From NCBI GenBank assembly GCA_963920765.1, contig OY987242.1, positions 11,682,789-11,746,788 on the forward strand: 64,000 nt of DNA, read 5' to 3'. Positions 48,431-60,308 of the stretch are shown here, piece after piece. Made by a program: the position numbers and the translations under genes. Position 1 is the stretch's first letter, and every line of letters begins with the position of its first letter. The DNA comes from Ulota crispa. Lineage: Eukaryota; Streptophyta; Bryopsida; Orthotrichales; Orthotrichaceae. Below the pieces are notes generated by a model. That model saw only the letters and a program-made list of their open reading frames with translations, was not told where the DNA came from and did not search any database.

Positions 48431-48817
48431 TTAACCCATAAAGGACCGTTGGCCCTTTTGGGGTCAAATGGGATTTTGGGCATGTACTTACAACTAAACT
48501 ACTTTGTGTGATTTTTTGAAACTTTTATGGATGATGGGGAATTCAAAGATTTACGTGGGCATCTAATTTTTTCTTCATTTTGACATTTATTGAATAAGTT
48601 GAACTTGAATTTTTGGAAAACGAGCAAGATCTGGCAGCCCGAAAACTTCTTTGAAAGTTGCATTTTCTAAAAATAGAAATATGAAATAATTCTCTAAACT
48701 TATATATAGGTGGGGAGCTGTTAATCATTCAATTTTGATTGATGTGATGAAAGTTATGAGAAGTTTTAGTTTGCAGGTAGGTGTGGAATCTCTCAAAACC
48801 ATAGAATCTGGTATATC
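48431..48817 (-). mobile_element. Half-copy of the TTAA foldback element
   Basis: It starts TTAACCCATAAAGGACCG and follows one arm of the 186-904 element up to that element's centre (TTTTAGTTTGCAGGTAGG near 48770). The second arm is missing, and the next TTAA element follows at 48818. Confidence 0.65.
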
Positions 48818-49745
48818 TTAACCCCTAAAGGACCAACTATATGTTCAACAAAAATGGGATTTCGGACATGTACTTATGGCCAAACTACTTTGCATGATTT
48901 TTTGAAACTTTTATTGAAGATGGGGAATTCAAAGATCTGTGTGGGCATTTAATTTTTATTCCAATTGATACTAGGGAGCAAAAGTTATGCCCAAATAAGC
49001 ACAAATTTGGGGACTTTGGGCAGCAAAAAAAGTTCTTGTAAAAACTTGAATTTTTTTTTAATTCTTTTTTCTTATAGATTATATCTTTGTTGACATTTGA
49101 AGCTTTGATTCATTCCATTTGGACTAGTTATGAGAAAATTATGGACAATCTTGTTTTTTGGGCAATTCAAGCATCTTCTTGAAAAAATAACTTATAAACT
49201 TCATTTTTGAATGCAACTTTAACATTTTTTCAAACAAAATTGTCAGAGAGGATGAAGTTTGCTTTCCAGAACAATCTCACCATTGGGATCATTGCATTTC
49301 AATTCCATTGCAAGGTTATTAGCAATTTAAGTTTTTGTTCAATCTCATACCTTCTTTTGCCTAATGTTTTTTTTAAGAATGAAAATTAATTATTTTTTGT
49401 TTTTTGGTTTCTCCCAAGATTACCACTCAACTTCCCACCATGCAAAAATAGAATTCCAAACTTTGTGGTGCAAAAAATTTAAGTCAAAAAAGTTCAAAGT
49501 TAAATAATCTAGTCATGCAAGGTGCAAAAAAAGCTGTTTTTTACTTCTTAAATACAAATATCTTCCAACTTGTACGGTCAAAGTTCTTGGGTTTTGTATG
49601 ACACATTCTTATAGTAGTATAGTACAAGATCCTATGGTTAGATATGCAAAAAGACCAATTTTCAATGTTTTTAACTCTTTGCCATAGAGGTGGCAATCTT
49701 GAGTGTCTTTTGACAAAATAAAGGCCATGGTCCTTTAGGGGTTAA
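48818..49745. mobile_element. TTAA-flanked MITE, 920 bp
   Basis: TTAA at 48818-48821 and 49742-49745. The terminal repeat CCCCTAAAGGACCA is perfect over 14 bp. Homologous to 22577-23513. The first part also resembles the foldback arm. Non-coding. Confidence 0.83.
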
Positions 49746-49844
49746 GAGGACCATGATAAAAGATTCAAGGTTCTTTTCCCTTGGCTAGTTGATTTCTAGT
49801 TTGACAAACTTTGTGTCTAGTTTTGTATACAGCATTGTCCAAGC

Positions 49845-50331
49845 TTAATCCCTAAAGGATGTTGCTGTTTTGTGAACACAAAATTCCATGTTGTATAGGG
49901 ATGGGGCATTTGGGTAGCACATGAATCCCATCGAGTTGTAAATTTCAAGCCAAGTCATAGACATACTATTGGTCAACTAGAATTTTTTGGAGAATTTTTA
50001 GCATTTGTCATCAAGTTATTTCTTCTAGTACTAAATGTTCCTTGTATGAATATATATTACACTTTTGGTAAGCAACATCCTTAGATGTTAACCCTTGAAG
50101 GATGTTGCCCTATTGTGTACGCTCTCCTATGTTGTATACGGATGGGGTACTTGGATAGCACTTGAATCCTATTGGAGCTATAAATTTTAAGGCCAAGTCA
50201 CAAACATATTATTGATTATTTAGGATTTTTTGGAGAACTTTTGACATTTGTCATAAAATCATATTTTCAAGTACTAAATGGGCCTTGTATAAATACAATC
50301 AACACTTCTGGTAGGCAACATCTTTAGGGGT
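49845..50331 (+). mobile_element. Two tandem TTAA-type elements of 239 bp each
   Basis: Units 49849-50087 and 50092-50330 are direct copies in the same orientation, sharing TTAA at 50088-50091. Each starts YCCYTRAAGGATGTTGC and ends GCAACATCYTTAG. The right outer target site reads TCAG, so it has mutated or been lost. Both are non-coding. Confidence 0.7.
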
Positions 50332-50605
50332 CAGGCTTTTTCTCAAGTTCAATCAACAAACACTCTAATGAATGCATGTTCTTTCTAGACATTGCAACAT
50401 AGGACTAGTTGGAAAAAAATGGAGATTATGGCACAAAATCAAAGAACAAATGGGCTCAATCTAGAATTGAAATCGCTTAGAAGTATACTACGAATCCATC
50501 ATCATAAAGATAATTGTTAATAAATTTTGGTGTCTTCCTTTTGGAAAGAATCTGTATTTTTCGAATGGATGAAGAATATAAACTTATGCCATTGCTCTAA
50601 TACCA

Positions 50606-50681
50606 TGTTTAGAAAATACTATGAAGTTATTATGGTTAAAGTTCTATATATATATACATTATGAAGTTATTATGGTTAAAG

Positions 50682-50768
<87 letters not shown>

Positions 50769-51395
50769 CATTATACAGTCACATGCTTTGCGTGAGTTGG
50801 GCATGTATGGATAATGCAAACATTCAACCTTACAAAAAATTGATATCACAATTCAGTTGGTTTAGAATCTAATTTAGAGGTATTGTACAAAAAATCAATC
50901 TCACAATTGGTCTAGAATCCAACCCTCATATACCATCATTTTGGTGAGACCTAAAATACTAATTGCTTCATCACAATGCTCCTCTTTAATACTTTGCTAG
51001 GAGGCGCTTGGCATTTTGTTAATTTTCCAACATATGGTTGGAGGGTATTTGATATTTCATATTTGGGGCATGGCTTATTGTTTCAACTTCCATCAAAAAG
51101 TTCTAAAACATTTTGGAAAATGATATGGTTGAAGGGCACTTGGTGTTCTAAATCTTACAACTTACGTGTCTTTTGTTACTTCAACTTACAACAAAAAGTT
51201 CTAAAAGGTTGGGGAATAGGGCACACAAAGGGAAATCCTCCCACTTAGTGTATATATACAATGATGAAACATTAAATTTGTACACACATTTATACATGTA
51301 AGAGACACACTAGAGAGTTAGAGTTTGTGGAGGTGTTTCATATGATATGTTCATATTTTGTAAATGAAACTATGGATGAATATTTTTAACTAACA
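50606..51395 (-). mobile_element. Probable Copia-type LTR, 790 bp
   Basis: On the minus strand it starts TGTTAGTT and ends CTAAACA. It is followed at once by TGGTATTAGAGC (50605-50594), one base different from the site complementary to initiator tRNA-Met used as primer by many plant Copia elements. The region contains a long TA repeat and matches the fragment at 9085-9411. The interior of the retrotransposon is cut short about 260 bp later by TTAA elements. I see no gag or pol. Confidence 0.6.
50682..50762. repeat. (TA)n microsatellite, about 80 bp
   Basis: An uninterrupted TA run inside the LTR. Just before it, a block containing ATGAAGTTATTATGG is duplicated with a short TA stretch, suggesting slippage. 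Confidence 0.95.
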
Positions 51396-52060
51396 GATTA
51401 ATAAGAGCTATGACACAACTTTAAAGGATTAATAGTTTTTGATTTGGAATTGGATTGACATAGACGGAAGTTATAGCACAAGTTTGAAAGATGTAAGATT
51501 TTTGATTTGTGACTATAAAAGTTATGACACAAGTTTGAAAGACAAGCGGCCTTTTAGGACTAGGTTGATAAAGATGGAGATTATAACCTAGATTGAAGGA
51601 CAATTGGCCTTCAATCTAGGTTTGGATTGTCATAGATGGAAGTTATGGCACTATTTTTGAAAAACTAATTGTTCAATTTAGGATTGGATTGACATGGAAG
51701 TGATGTTACAAGTATGAAGGACAAGCAGCTCTCAATTTTAGACAATATTGTAATTTTAACAAAGCTAGAATTATGAGATGTCTTCAATGTGGGAGTGAAT
51801 GACATAAATGGAGATTATGGCACACAAACAAAGGACAAACGGCCTTCAATTTTGAGTTGGATTGATACAGATGGGAATCTCATTACAAATTTGAAAGACA
51901 AGCAACTTTTGATTTTGAGCTGATTGATAGAGACAAAAAATTTGACACAAGTTTGCAAGATAATCCATCTTTAATTTATGGCTAGCAAAAAGGATTGTGT
52001 AAGCTTTTGAAGATTTTGCAAGTACGCAATCAATCATCAATCACCAACTGAAACAACTTC
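51396..52060. repeat. Degenerate tandem repeat, about 66-75 bp period
   Basis: At least seven diverged units share the words GGAAGTTATRGCACAAG, TTTGAAAGACAAG and GGATTGACATAGA. Read on the minus strand, two short ORFs (51603-51421, 52040-51846) repeat a peptide like NQKLLVFQTCAIT. It could be an old minisatellite or the remnant of a repetitive gene; I cannot tell. Confidence 0.6.
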
Positions 52061-52642
52061 AAATTTTTGGATTATTCATTTCATGTGCAAGTTTGTTAGG
52101 TGAATCTTAAACACCTAACTCTTTGTCATTATAGAAAAAAATCAATAAATTTTTGTAATAGAAAGTTTAATTTTTCAAATTTTAGTGCACACAACATGAT
52201 ATAAACTACTTACTCAAATTCTCCATATTGCCTTATTTGCTAATTGATTGCTTAATATAGATATTTTTAATGTTTCAAACTCTAAAAAAGTGAGCCTAAT
52301 TTACATTATTTTTGGGTTTCCTTGACATATCATCTTGCAATATCTATAGTAGTATCATGTTTTATTTGTTGAAATATTATGATGAACATAAAACATAATG
52401 AACTATATCTGAAAAATGTAAAGTATCATTTTTTATGCAATCCTTTGGAGTAATGTAAGAAACATAGACAAAGTAGGGATTGAAGGCAATTACATGGTCC
52501 AACTAGGTGGTTTGATAAATTATTGGGTTTCTCTAATTACATGGATTTATGCACTTAAAGTTGTTTACAATATTTGGAAAGATGCCCCTTGTTGAGAGCT
52601 TTTTTTTAATTTAGAAACATTTTAAATGTTATTCATAAATAT

Positions 52643-53372
52643 GGGTAATTGCAAGAAACACTTCACAATTTTGTCTCAAACATCCTTAAAATTGGTAGTA
52701 CTATGTAGTACTATGAGCTTTTGAAATAATTTTTCAAAAATAAAATAAAATATGAAAAAATTGTAAAGCACCTAAAATAGCATACTCTTGAAAATTTAGA
52801 CCTAGAAAGAAAAAAATTCTAAAAGTTACGCACAAAACAAAATCACCAACAAAAAGCTAATTTCTTTCTTGCTTTTTAGAAAATAGTAAAATAATTCAAA
52901 AAAATAAAATAAAAATTGGCCATTTGAGAACCCATTAAACACATTCACATGGTACAATTGCTTTGCTGAGGAATTTCTTTGTATTTTGCCAATGAAGGGA
53001 GATAGGATGCCCTCTTTGAGACAATGTAGATGCCATGGAATTTATAATTTTGCAAAACCCTTCTATAAATACATGTAAGCATGCTCCATAAACAACATTC
53101 CTGATTTATAGCCCTAGAAAAGCTTTTTTGAACCCAAAATAGTACTAAAAACCCCCAAAATGGCCAAGGTAGACACCAATTCGAGGGTTGTTCAAAAATA
53201 GCAAAATAATTTAAAAAAAACCAAAAATTTATGGAAGGTTTGTAACTATGACATGTACCTTCTTTTGAAATTTTAGCTCAAAAAAACTTGCCGCACAAAA
53301 GTTACAAGCCAAAAAGCACTTGCACGAGGTGAAGGGGACAAGAAATAGGACCAGTGTTTCTTGCAATCACCC
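52643..53372 (-). mobile_element. 730-bp TIR element, family A copy 2
   Basis: Ends GGGTAATTGCAAGAAACACTT and the near inverse. It is the reverse-complement counterpart of 2451-3181, with long near-identical stretches through the whole body. No coding capacity. Confidence 0.75.
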
Positions 53373-54967
53373 ATACCACCTTTTCTTGCACTACCATGGA
53401 GAATCACCACAATCAATACAATCATAAAAATTAAAAGTTTACTTTAGTACTTATAAAATAATATCTTTATTAGCTTAGAATTTCATAAGTGGTGTTTAAT
53501 ACTACAAACAGTTGTATAGCTTATTGAATGGGCTTGAATCTGTATATAAAAGGTGGTGTTGGATGCAAAGAACTACCTTGGAACACTTTTGAGTCCCTAA
53601 AAAAATTCAAAAGTGAACTCAAAAGCTTATTTATATAACTTTGAAGAATGCAAAGGAAATATGGATTTTCAAAAAGGACCTACAATGGTGAGAGTCAAAC
53701 CAACATAAATTTGGAACACATCAAAACTTTGTGAAATGCCATTTTTATTCTAACAATCCATAGAAATGTTGGCCTTTACTTGAACTTCATACATTATATA
53801 ATGCTATGGCCTTGCTTGCAAAGGCTTGTTTATTAATTTGGTTTCTTTTCTACTTGAAATAAAGAATTATGATTATGTTTGATTATGTTTTTATTTACAT
53901 TTGAAACATTCAAAGTTTTTTTTGTTCATAACAAATACCAAAAAGACATTTGGGTTAGTGAATTAATTGCACTTCTTGTTATTGAAAGAAAATTTTAAAT
54001 ACATTGCACCCTTACCAAATCATAGAATTCAATTTTACAAGTAGCAAACATTTGATGAAATTGATGATGGACAAAACCTCACCTTTGTATAATGCATGTA
54101 TTTGACTTCATAAGCTATCAAAATCAGCTAAATTTTGATAAAAAACATTGTTATCTCCACCTTGAATATCACTTTGCTTTAGAAGTTAGGTTGAAATTAT
54201 GAAAATAATATAATTCTGAAAAGACGTGGCTCCAATTCTAAAACTAGAAGATGACACACAAATTTGTAACTTTGGGGCAACATTTACGTTTCATAAAAAT
54301 ATCATATTTCAATCAATCAGCACTAATAATGGAGCTAAAATTTCAACATCTTTACTTGTCTCCTTGATTTTCTTTCTCTTTCAAACTTTACGAGGCTTGT
54401 AGCTATGATCTCACTTTTTGACCTCAAATTCCTTAAAACTATGAAGAAATTGACGAATTGACGTTGTTCTTAAGGTCGCAAGAATGGAAATTTTAATACA
54501 ATGAAATCCTAGTTATGATGGCCTCAACTCCTAGGGCAAGTAAGTCCTTAGTTGTATTTGCTTACAAAGTGCCAGTTTCTTCTTCCATTTGAACCTCTTT
54601 TTCTAATATCCAGGTCCTAACAACAAACGAAATACTTCTCTTCTTTGATCATGTTGTAAAAAACTTCTAGTGTAGCCAAACAATGTCCAATGAATACGGA
54701 GAACTGTCAGTGTCACCTAGTCGTTGATGAGCTTAGTCAAATTTTCAAAAAAACAAAACTTCAGAGAAATTGCTGCCCAATGTTTCAAGAAAATTCCCGT
54801 TTCAAGTACAAGCACATATATTTACTGAAACATATCAATGAAGAACTGATTAATAAAAATTTGCAGGTAAATCCATCCCCCTCGACATTGGTAACGTCAC
54901 CACCCTAATTTACAGATATTTACGTTCATTGTGGACACATGCGATATTCTCCCTGTTGTTACCGTTG
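53373..54967. other. AT-rich gene-free stretch
   Basis: Only short ORFs without known domains. No inverted-repeat element or RNA gene seen. Composition rises slightly near 54700-54960. Confidence 0.45.
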
Positions 54968-56173
54968 TAAGAGCATCCCAATCCAGCCGTGACCAGCAGG
55001 GTTTTTTTTCGGTTTTCTCACCGATACTTGGGTGGCATTTTTTGAAAATGGTTTGCAGCTTGTTGGCTCCGTCCTGGTTGGAGTTGAAGGTGGCCTCAAC
55101 TCATGGATTTTTGGAGCTTCATGGGATTTTTTTGTAGGTAAAAAATATTCATTGGTCATTTTTTGAAAACACCCTTATAACCATTGTCATTACTTAATTA
55201 TTGTATTGAATTGGATTAGGCAACATATCAAAAGAAGTTAAAATGCTCAAATCATTTTAAAATGATGGCATCAATTTTCAATTTGATAAGGATTTTATGA
55301 ATACCTAGGCTGCAACGCAATTTTCATTATTGCAATCTGGCATTTTTTGAAAAAAATTCACCCTTTTTTTCCTATAGGTTTGAAGCTAGCTTTTTTTTTT
55401 TGAGGCAATTGGGCCTTAATTTGCCCAAAAAAAAACACTGGTAACAAGTGCTTAAATTGGATTTTTGTGTTTGGTGCTAATTTAGCAATTGCCTTTTTTT
55501 TGGGTGCAAATTTGGCTCCTTTCATTTATTTTTTGGTGAAGTCCACATGGGATCCCCAGTTTTTTAGTGCAAAAAGACATCTAAAGCAAATGATTGTGGC
55601 ATGACATGTGGGAAAAGGGAGGCGAAAGTAGTCTCCGAAAAAGAGAATTTAGAATTTTGGCAAAGAAATCTGAGCGAAAACAATAGCTCTAGTGCTAATT
55701 TCAGCCACCCTTACAAAAATTTGTTTTCTGGCTTCATATTGTCAGAAACAAAAACACTAGCCATGATGAAGGGCCCCAACATGTCATTAGATAGTGTTTG
55801 ACAGTGGGTCGATTTTAAGGAAGGGGCATTTCCCAGTTTAACCAATTCCCAATGCAAACAAGTTCTAACACGTAGTAAACACAACTTTTTAATTGTTTAT
55901 GCCTTTTTAAGTGTTTATGTGAGGAGGTTTATGTCATAAAAATCAAAACTTATGTCAAGGTCAAAAGATCATAGAGAATCACGCATTTTGAAATGTTATT
56001 TAGGACTCTCCAAAGTGTGCAAAAATGCAAGAAAAAAACTCTTATATGGAAGGCTTGCAAAATACAATTGTAAGTACCTACTGCATTGGAGCCCTAGTTT
56101 TCACTCAATCCTGATTTAGCACTCTGGACAAGCTTTTCAATGCCTGTGTTACGGCTGGATTGGGAGGCTCTAA
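54968..56173. mobile_element. Harbinger-type non-autonomous element, 1200 bp
   Basis: TAA flanks both ends (54968-54970, 56171-56173). Terminal repeats are GAGCATCCCAATCCAGCCGT and, inverted, GAGCCTCCCAATCCAGCCGT. A TWA target duplication fits the PIF/Harbinger group. The interior, including the ORFs at 54931-55137 and 55601-55801, shows no transposase motif. Confidence 0.78.
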
Positions 56174-56935
56174 CGTACCGGTATCCTAATGTTGTGTGCA
56201 GGGCCCCGCTTTGGGGGGGATGTACCTATGTATTGCTCTGAGATTGGAACACGATTACGAGCTAATCAGGATCAGCCAGCTGTCACTACTAAGAAGGACC
56301 AGGATACTGACCATACCAGTAAGTTATGTGGAACCTTGCTGTGCATCCTCCAAATTTTCACCTCGGTAGAACACGTTGGGATTTATGGTTTTGCCACTTG
56401 TAGAGCAAATTTAGATGTTTAAAAACTTCCGTTTTGATGCTCAAACTTCTAATCAAGTTACAAAATAAAATGGCCACAAAGCAGTCAAGCTACAAGGAAG
56501 TCCACTAGGGCACCACTTCGGGTGTAGCTGCAAAGGCTACAAAGTGTAGTGCACTAGAAACACAGTGCCAGTCATACTCATAGGACCAGAAAAGATCCAT
56601 TTTGGTTTGTCATCCACCATGGCGCCAAGGACGCCATTCTCTGACTTACCAGATGCTGATTCATTCATACGATGGACAACTCCACTGTCGAGTTTCTGGC
56701 CAATTGTATATTCTCGCAAGTTTGGAGAGTGGGTACGTATTTCAGGGAACATGCAGGCCGAAATCATGGGGGCCGTACTCCAACATGTTCCTTGCGAAGT
56801 TATTCGCCACTCCAGATTTGCAGTTTTGCACTTGCCCCAATTTCCCAAACATACTGAGCTGATGGGTTCTGGGGGCCCACTTTTATGCTGATTTGGACTA
56901 CTAGGATTTTCTAATAACACGGGAGTGGGATACAT
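56174..56935. other. GC-richer island with unrecognised overlapping ORFs
   Basis: A 132-codon minus-strand ORF (56935-56537) and a 108-codon plus-strand ORF overlap. The minus-strand codons look the more gene-like, but I recognise no family. It may be a fragment of a gene. No splice-linked neighbours could be assembled. Confidence 0.25.
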
Positions 56936-57080
56936 TCATTTGGAATGTTGACCATTTCTTTAGTCTCATCAACCCAATTTCATCATCCATCAAGTATTGG
57001 ATTTTCATCCCTGCTAACATCCCCTAGTCACTTTGAGACAGAAAGGTGCCACTTGTTGTTGATATATCCCATGATTCATT

Positions 57081-57505
57081 AGGGGTAGTCGGCTTCTGAG
57101 AGAATGAAAAGAGAACGGAGATTGAGAAGTTGTGTAGAGAAAAGAGGAGTTAATAGGAGCTCGTTCTTTGTAAAGATGTCGTGACATCCCATTTGTGTGT
57201 TTTGAAGAATGAGAATGGAGAATGAAGAATTGTTTACTTAAAGAAAGGTAGCATAATCAACAATTGGAGGAGCAAAAATAGCTAGCATGAAAAGCAATTC
57301 ACAAACGGGAAAACACATAGATCACGGTAAGGAGTTCACACGCTAACTCATTCTCCACTCCATTCTTCACCTCCTGAGGAGAACAATGGAGCTCTGAGAA
57401 GTTTAGCAAGCTAATGAAAAGGCACGCTGCGGCAGCCACCAGCAACTTGGCATGTCGGCATTCTCGTTCTTCATACTTGGCCGAGGAAGTGCCATAACTA
57501 CCCCT
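57081..57505. mobile_element. TIR element, about 425 bp
   Basis: Ends AGGGGTAGTCGGC and, inverted, AGGGGTAGTTATGGC, with TTA on the left and TAA on the right. Similar size and ends to 59891-60308. Rich in GAGAATGAA-like words. Non-coding. Confidence 0.5.
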
Positions 57506-57573
57506 AACATGAATATTGCAAGGATTGTCTTTTGTACAAAGACTTCATACGCTAGTGTTTCCTTAATCCCTAA

Positions 57574-58001
57574 GGGTGCATTCTCACTAAAAGGAGGAAA
57601 TATGAAACTCATAAGGTTATGATATCAAATTCTCATTCAGTGCTTGCACTAAGGGGTCTAATTGAAACCTTGATTCATTGTGGCTTTTGAAATGGCGGGA
57701 CGGTGGGTATACATCTCAAAATCACAAGGGTTATGACTTGCTATCATGGGATCATGATTTTCAAAATATTTAGATGTTGGAAGGGAATAGTGAGGGAACT
57801 AAATCCTATGGGACGGGGAGAGTGTAGTTTTTTTATTCCTTGCTTGCCTTTGAAAAGATAGTTTTTTTTCTTTTGTGGGGATGAGCTCTCAAATACGGGA
57901 ATGTGTTTATTATCGTACAGATCATATTTTAAAGTCTTCTAGGACCCACAAGGGTATCTTTTATACCTCATACTTTTATCACCCTTGGTGTGAATGTATC
58001 C
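57574..58001. mobile_element. Harbinger-like MITE, 428 bp
   Basis: TAA at both ends (57571-57573, 58002-58004). Ends GGGTGCATTCTCACTAA and, inverted, GGATACATTCACACCAA. Interior non-coding. Confidence 0.6.
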
Positions 58002-58540
58002 TAATTAAGAGAACAAGAGGTAGATAGCATGTACGCCTATATCTTTTGAGACAAAATAACTTATGGGCCCAAGAAGATTCCACAAAAAAGATGTTCACTT
58101 CTGCAAGATTTTTTTTTTCTTCTATCTCTACAAGAGTTGTTTTAAAACTTTGCGCAAAGATCATGAAGCACCACATGATCAAACTAGTCACATAGTTGAA
58201 TATCACACAAAATTTTATTTCTAAGCATATATGGATGCACTTCATTTGTTTCACCCAACTTCTACTTTAAGCATTTAAAATCACTCATTGTCCACATGTT
58301 GAATGCTAGCACTCTTAGGAATTAAAAGCTATTTCCACTTCCCAAGCCAACTTCATAATTTAATTGGCGGAAAGTTGAAAATCAAGATTCATAACTTTAC
58401 ACAATATCCTAGGTCTTGGTTCAGGTGAAAATGTTCAAACTATTTTTTTGGTATGTCTTTTTGGACCTTGCAACCCAGTAATAGTTATAAAATTGCATTG
58501 AGTTGAAGAATTGAGATGTGGAACTTATTGTGAACTCCAT

Positions 58541-58773
58541 TTAAGGTCAGAGGTTCTAATTCCAATCAGACTCTAATTGTGATCAGCTCTAGGAACATAT
58601 GACATTTTACAAGACATATCTATTACTGTCATTGAAGAGTTAGGTAGCCTTAGCATATTGCTAAGGCTACCTAACTCTTCAATGACAGTAATAGATATGT
58701 CTTGTAAAATGTCATATGTTCCTAGAGCTGATCACAATTAGAGCCTGATTGGAATTAGAACCTTTGACCTTAA
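58541..58773. mobile_element. TAAGGT-ended hairpin MITE, 233 bp
   Basis: The arms of about 114 bp differ at only two positions that I can see, around a very short loop near 58657. Ends TTAAGGTCAGAGGTTCTAATT. The most perfect, and so probably youngest, of the four TAAGGT hairpins, closest to the copy at 8224. Confidence 0.85.
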
Positions 58774-59485
58774 GGCCCGGTTCAAGTTAGCTATCAACAA
58801 AACACAAAAAGTGGCATCATGTCCGGTCTTTCATCCTCCAAAGCACTTCCACGTCATCCAAGAATGTTGGAGAAGAAAGTTGCTACAAAGTAAGAGTATT
58901 CATCTACCGGACAAAGTTTGGAGGCATCCTTGTAGCAAGCCCCAAAACTTCACTCTCTTGTCTAATAACGTATCTATATTGGTTGATGACATGACAAAAT
59001 GAAATATTGGACAAATCCTAAGTGTGAACACTTTAGTGAAGTAAACTAATATTTCAACCAATGATGTTTGAGATAATTTCGTCTGGTGGCTGGTCTGAAC
59101 CTGGCCTAAGTATCTACAAACTACATTTGATTGTTGAGATGATCGAGGGAATACTGTTTTGGATGCTTGGTAGGGTGAGGAAATTTTATTGATTTCAAAA
59201 GATCAGAGATGCTCTCTTTCGACACTCTCCACCAGCTTCACATAAGAATGCAAAACCTGTGTTCACAAATGTGATTGAATTTAGCAAATTTAGACCCAAA
59301 CAAACGATTGTATGGCTGCAAATAATGTGAATACCATCCAGGGTGTCAAATTTGAAACATGTTTGCACCTGTAGCTCTGATTTTAGCTACTTGAGCTACC
59401 TCCTTTGGGACAGCCGGATGCAACCTAAATTCAAATCAAATCTGGAATTGTTGAATTCCATGGTATGACCTTTTCCACATTCTTA
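58774..59485. other. Gene-free stretch
   Basis: Short ORFs only; no domain, RNA or element border recognised. Confidence 0.4.
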
Positions 59486-59639
59486 GGCCTCCTTCCATGT
59501 GAGAGGTCATCGGGGAAACTAAAATAAGCCTGCCAATAATTGGTCAAATAGGGGTTCTAGAAACCTAGAACCCCATCTGACCGATTATCGGCAGGCTTAT
59601 TTTAGTTTCCCTAATGACCCCTCACATGGAAGGAGGCCC
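59486..59639. mobile_element. Hairpin MITE with TTA flanks, 154 bp
   Basis: TTA at 59483-59485 and 59640-59642. Ends GGCCTCCTTCCATGTGAG and the inverse (one extra C at the right). The arms pair almost completely around a loop near 59560. Tourist/Harbinger-like by target site. Confidence 0.75.
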
Positions 59640-59890
59640 TTACTTCTATACACAACCTCTAGAAAAGGGACCTTTTTTTTGTTTGACTTGCACCCAAAAA
59701 TGAGTGCATGTAAGCAAAACAAAAAAAGAAAAAGAGGATTGGAATCATCTACGTGTGCAATTTTACCCACAAAATCTACTAATACTCACAGAATTCATCC
59801 AAACTTTGGCAATTGTGATGTTTTTTGGGAGGGATTTAATGATTTGATCCATTTTTTCATCTACTTTTGTTAATGTTAAGATAACTAGTA

Positions 59891-60308
59891 GGGGTAGTCA
59901 CATTTTCTTCACCCCATTCTTAATCTTTAGATAATAGGGATGTAGTACTCTCTCCTTGATTTGCAAAAGTCCCATTCTATGAAGATTGAGAAGTTTTTTT
60001 CTTTACCTCCAGAGAAGAAGAATGAACGTGAAGAAGTTTTTTCACATGAATTTTTTATTGATGTGTGTCTCTTTTTCATCTTGCTCTTCTTGCTATTGCC
60101 CTCTTTGTAGCTAGAGACCTTGTTTGAATATTAGCTTTCTTATTACATCACCATTTTCTAGGTAAACCCACTCTCTATCCTCCACCCCACCAAAGGGGAA
60201 TCTCACCTTCTTCATGGAGAAGTGTTCCTGTTACTCCTATTTCCACTTCAACAAAATTCTCATTCTTCATATTAGAAGTTTTATTCTCAAACAAAGTGTG
60301 ACTACCCC
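59891..60308. mobile_element. TIR element, 418 bp
   Basis: Ends GGGGTAGTCACATTTTC and, inverted, GGGGTAGTCACACTTTG. No clear target duplication. Possibly related to 57081-57505. Non-coding. Confidence 0.5.

Noticed and set aside
50621..50872. 83-aa ORF with Tyr-Ile repeats
   Set aside because: Encoded by the TA microsatellite.
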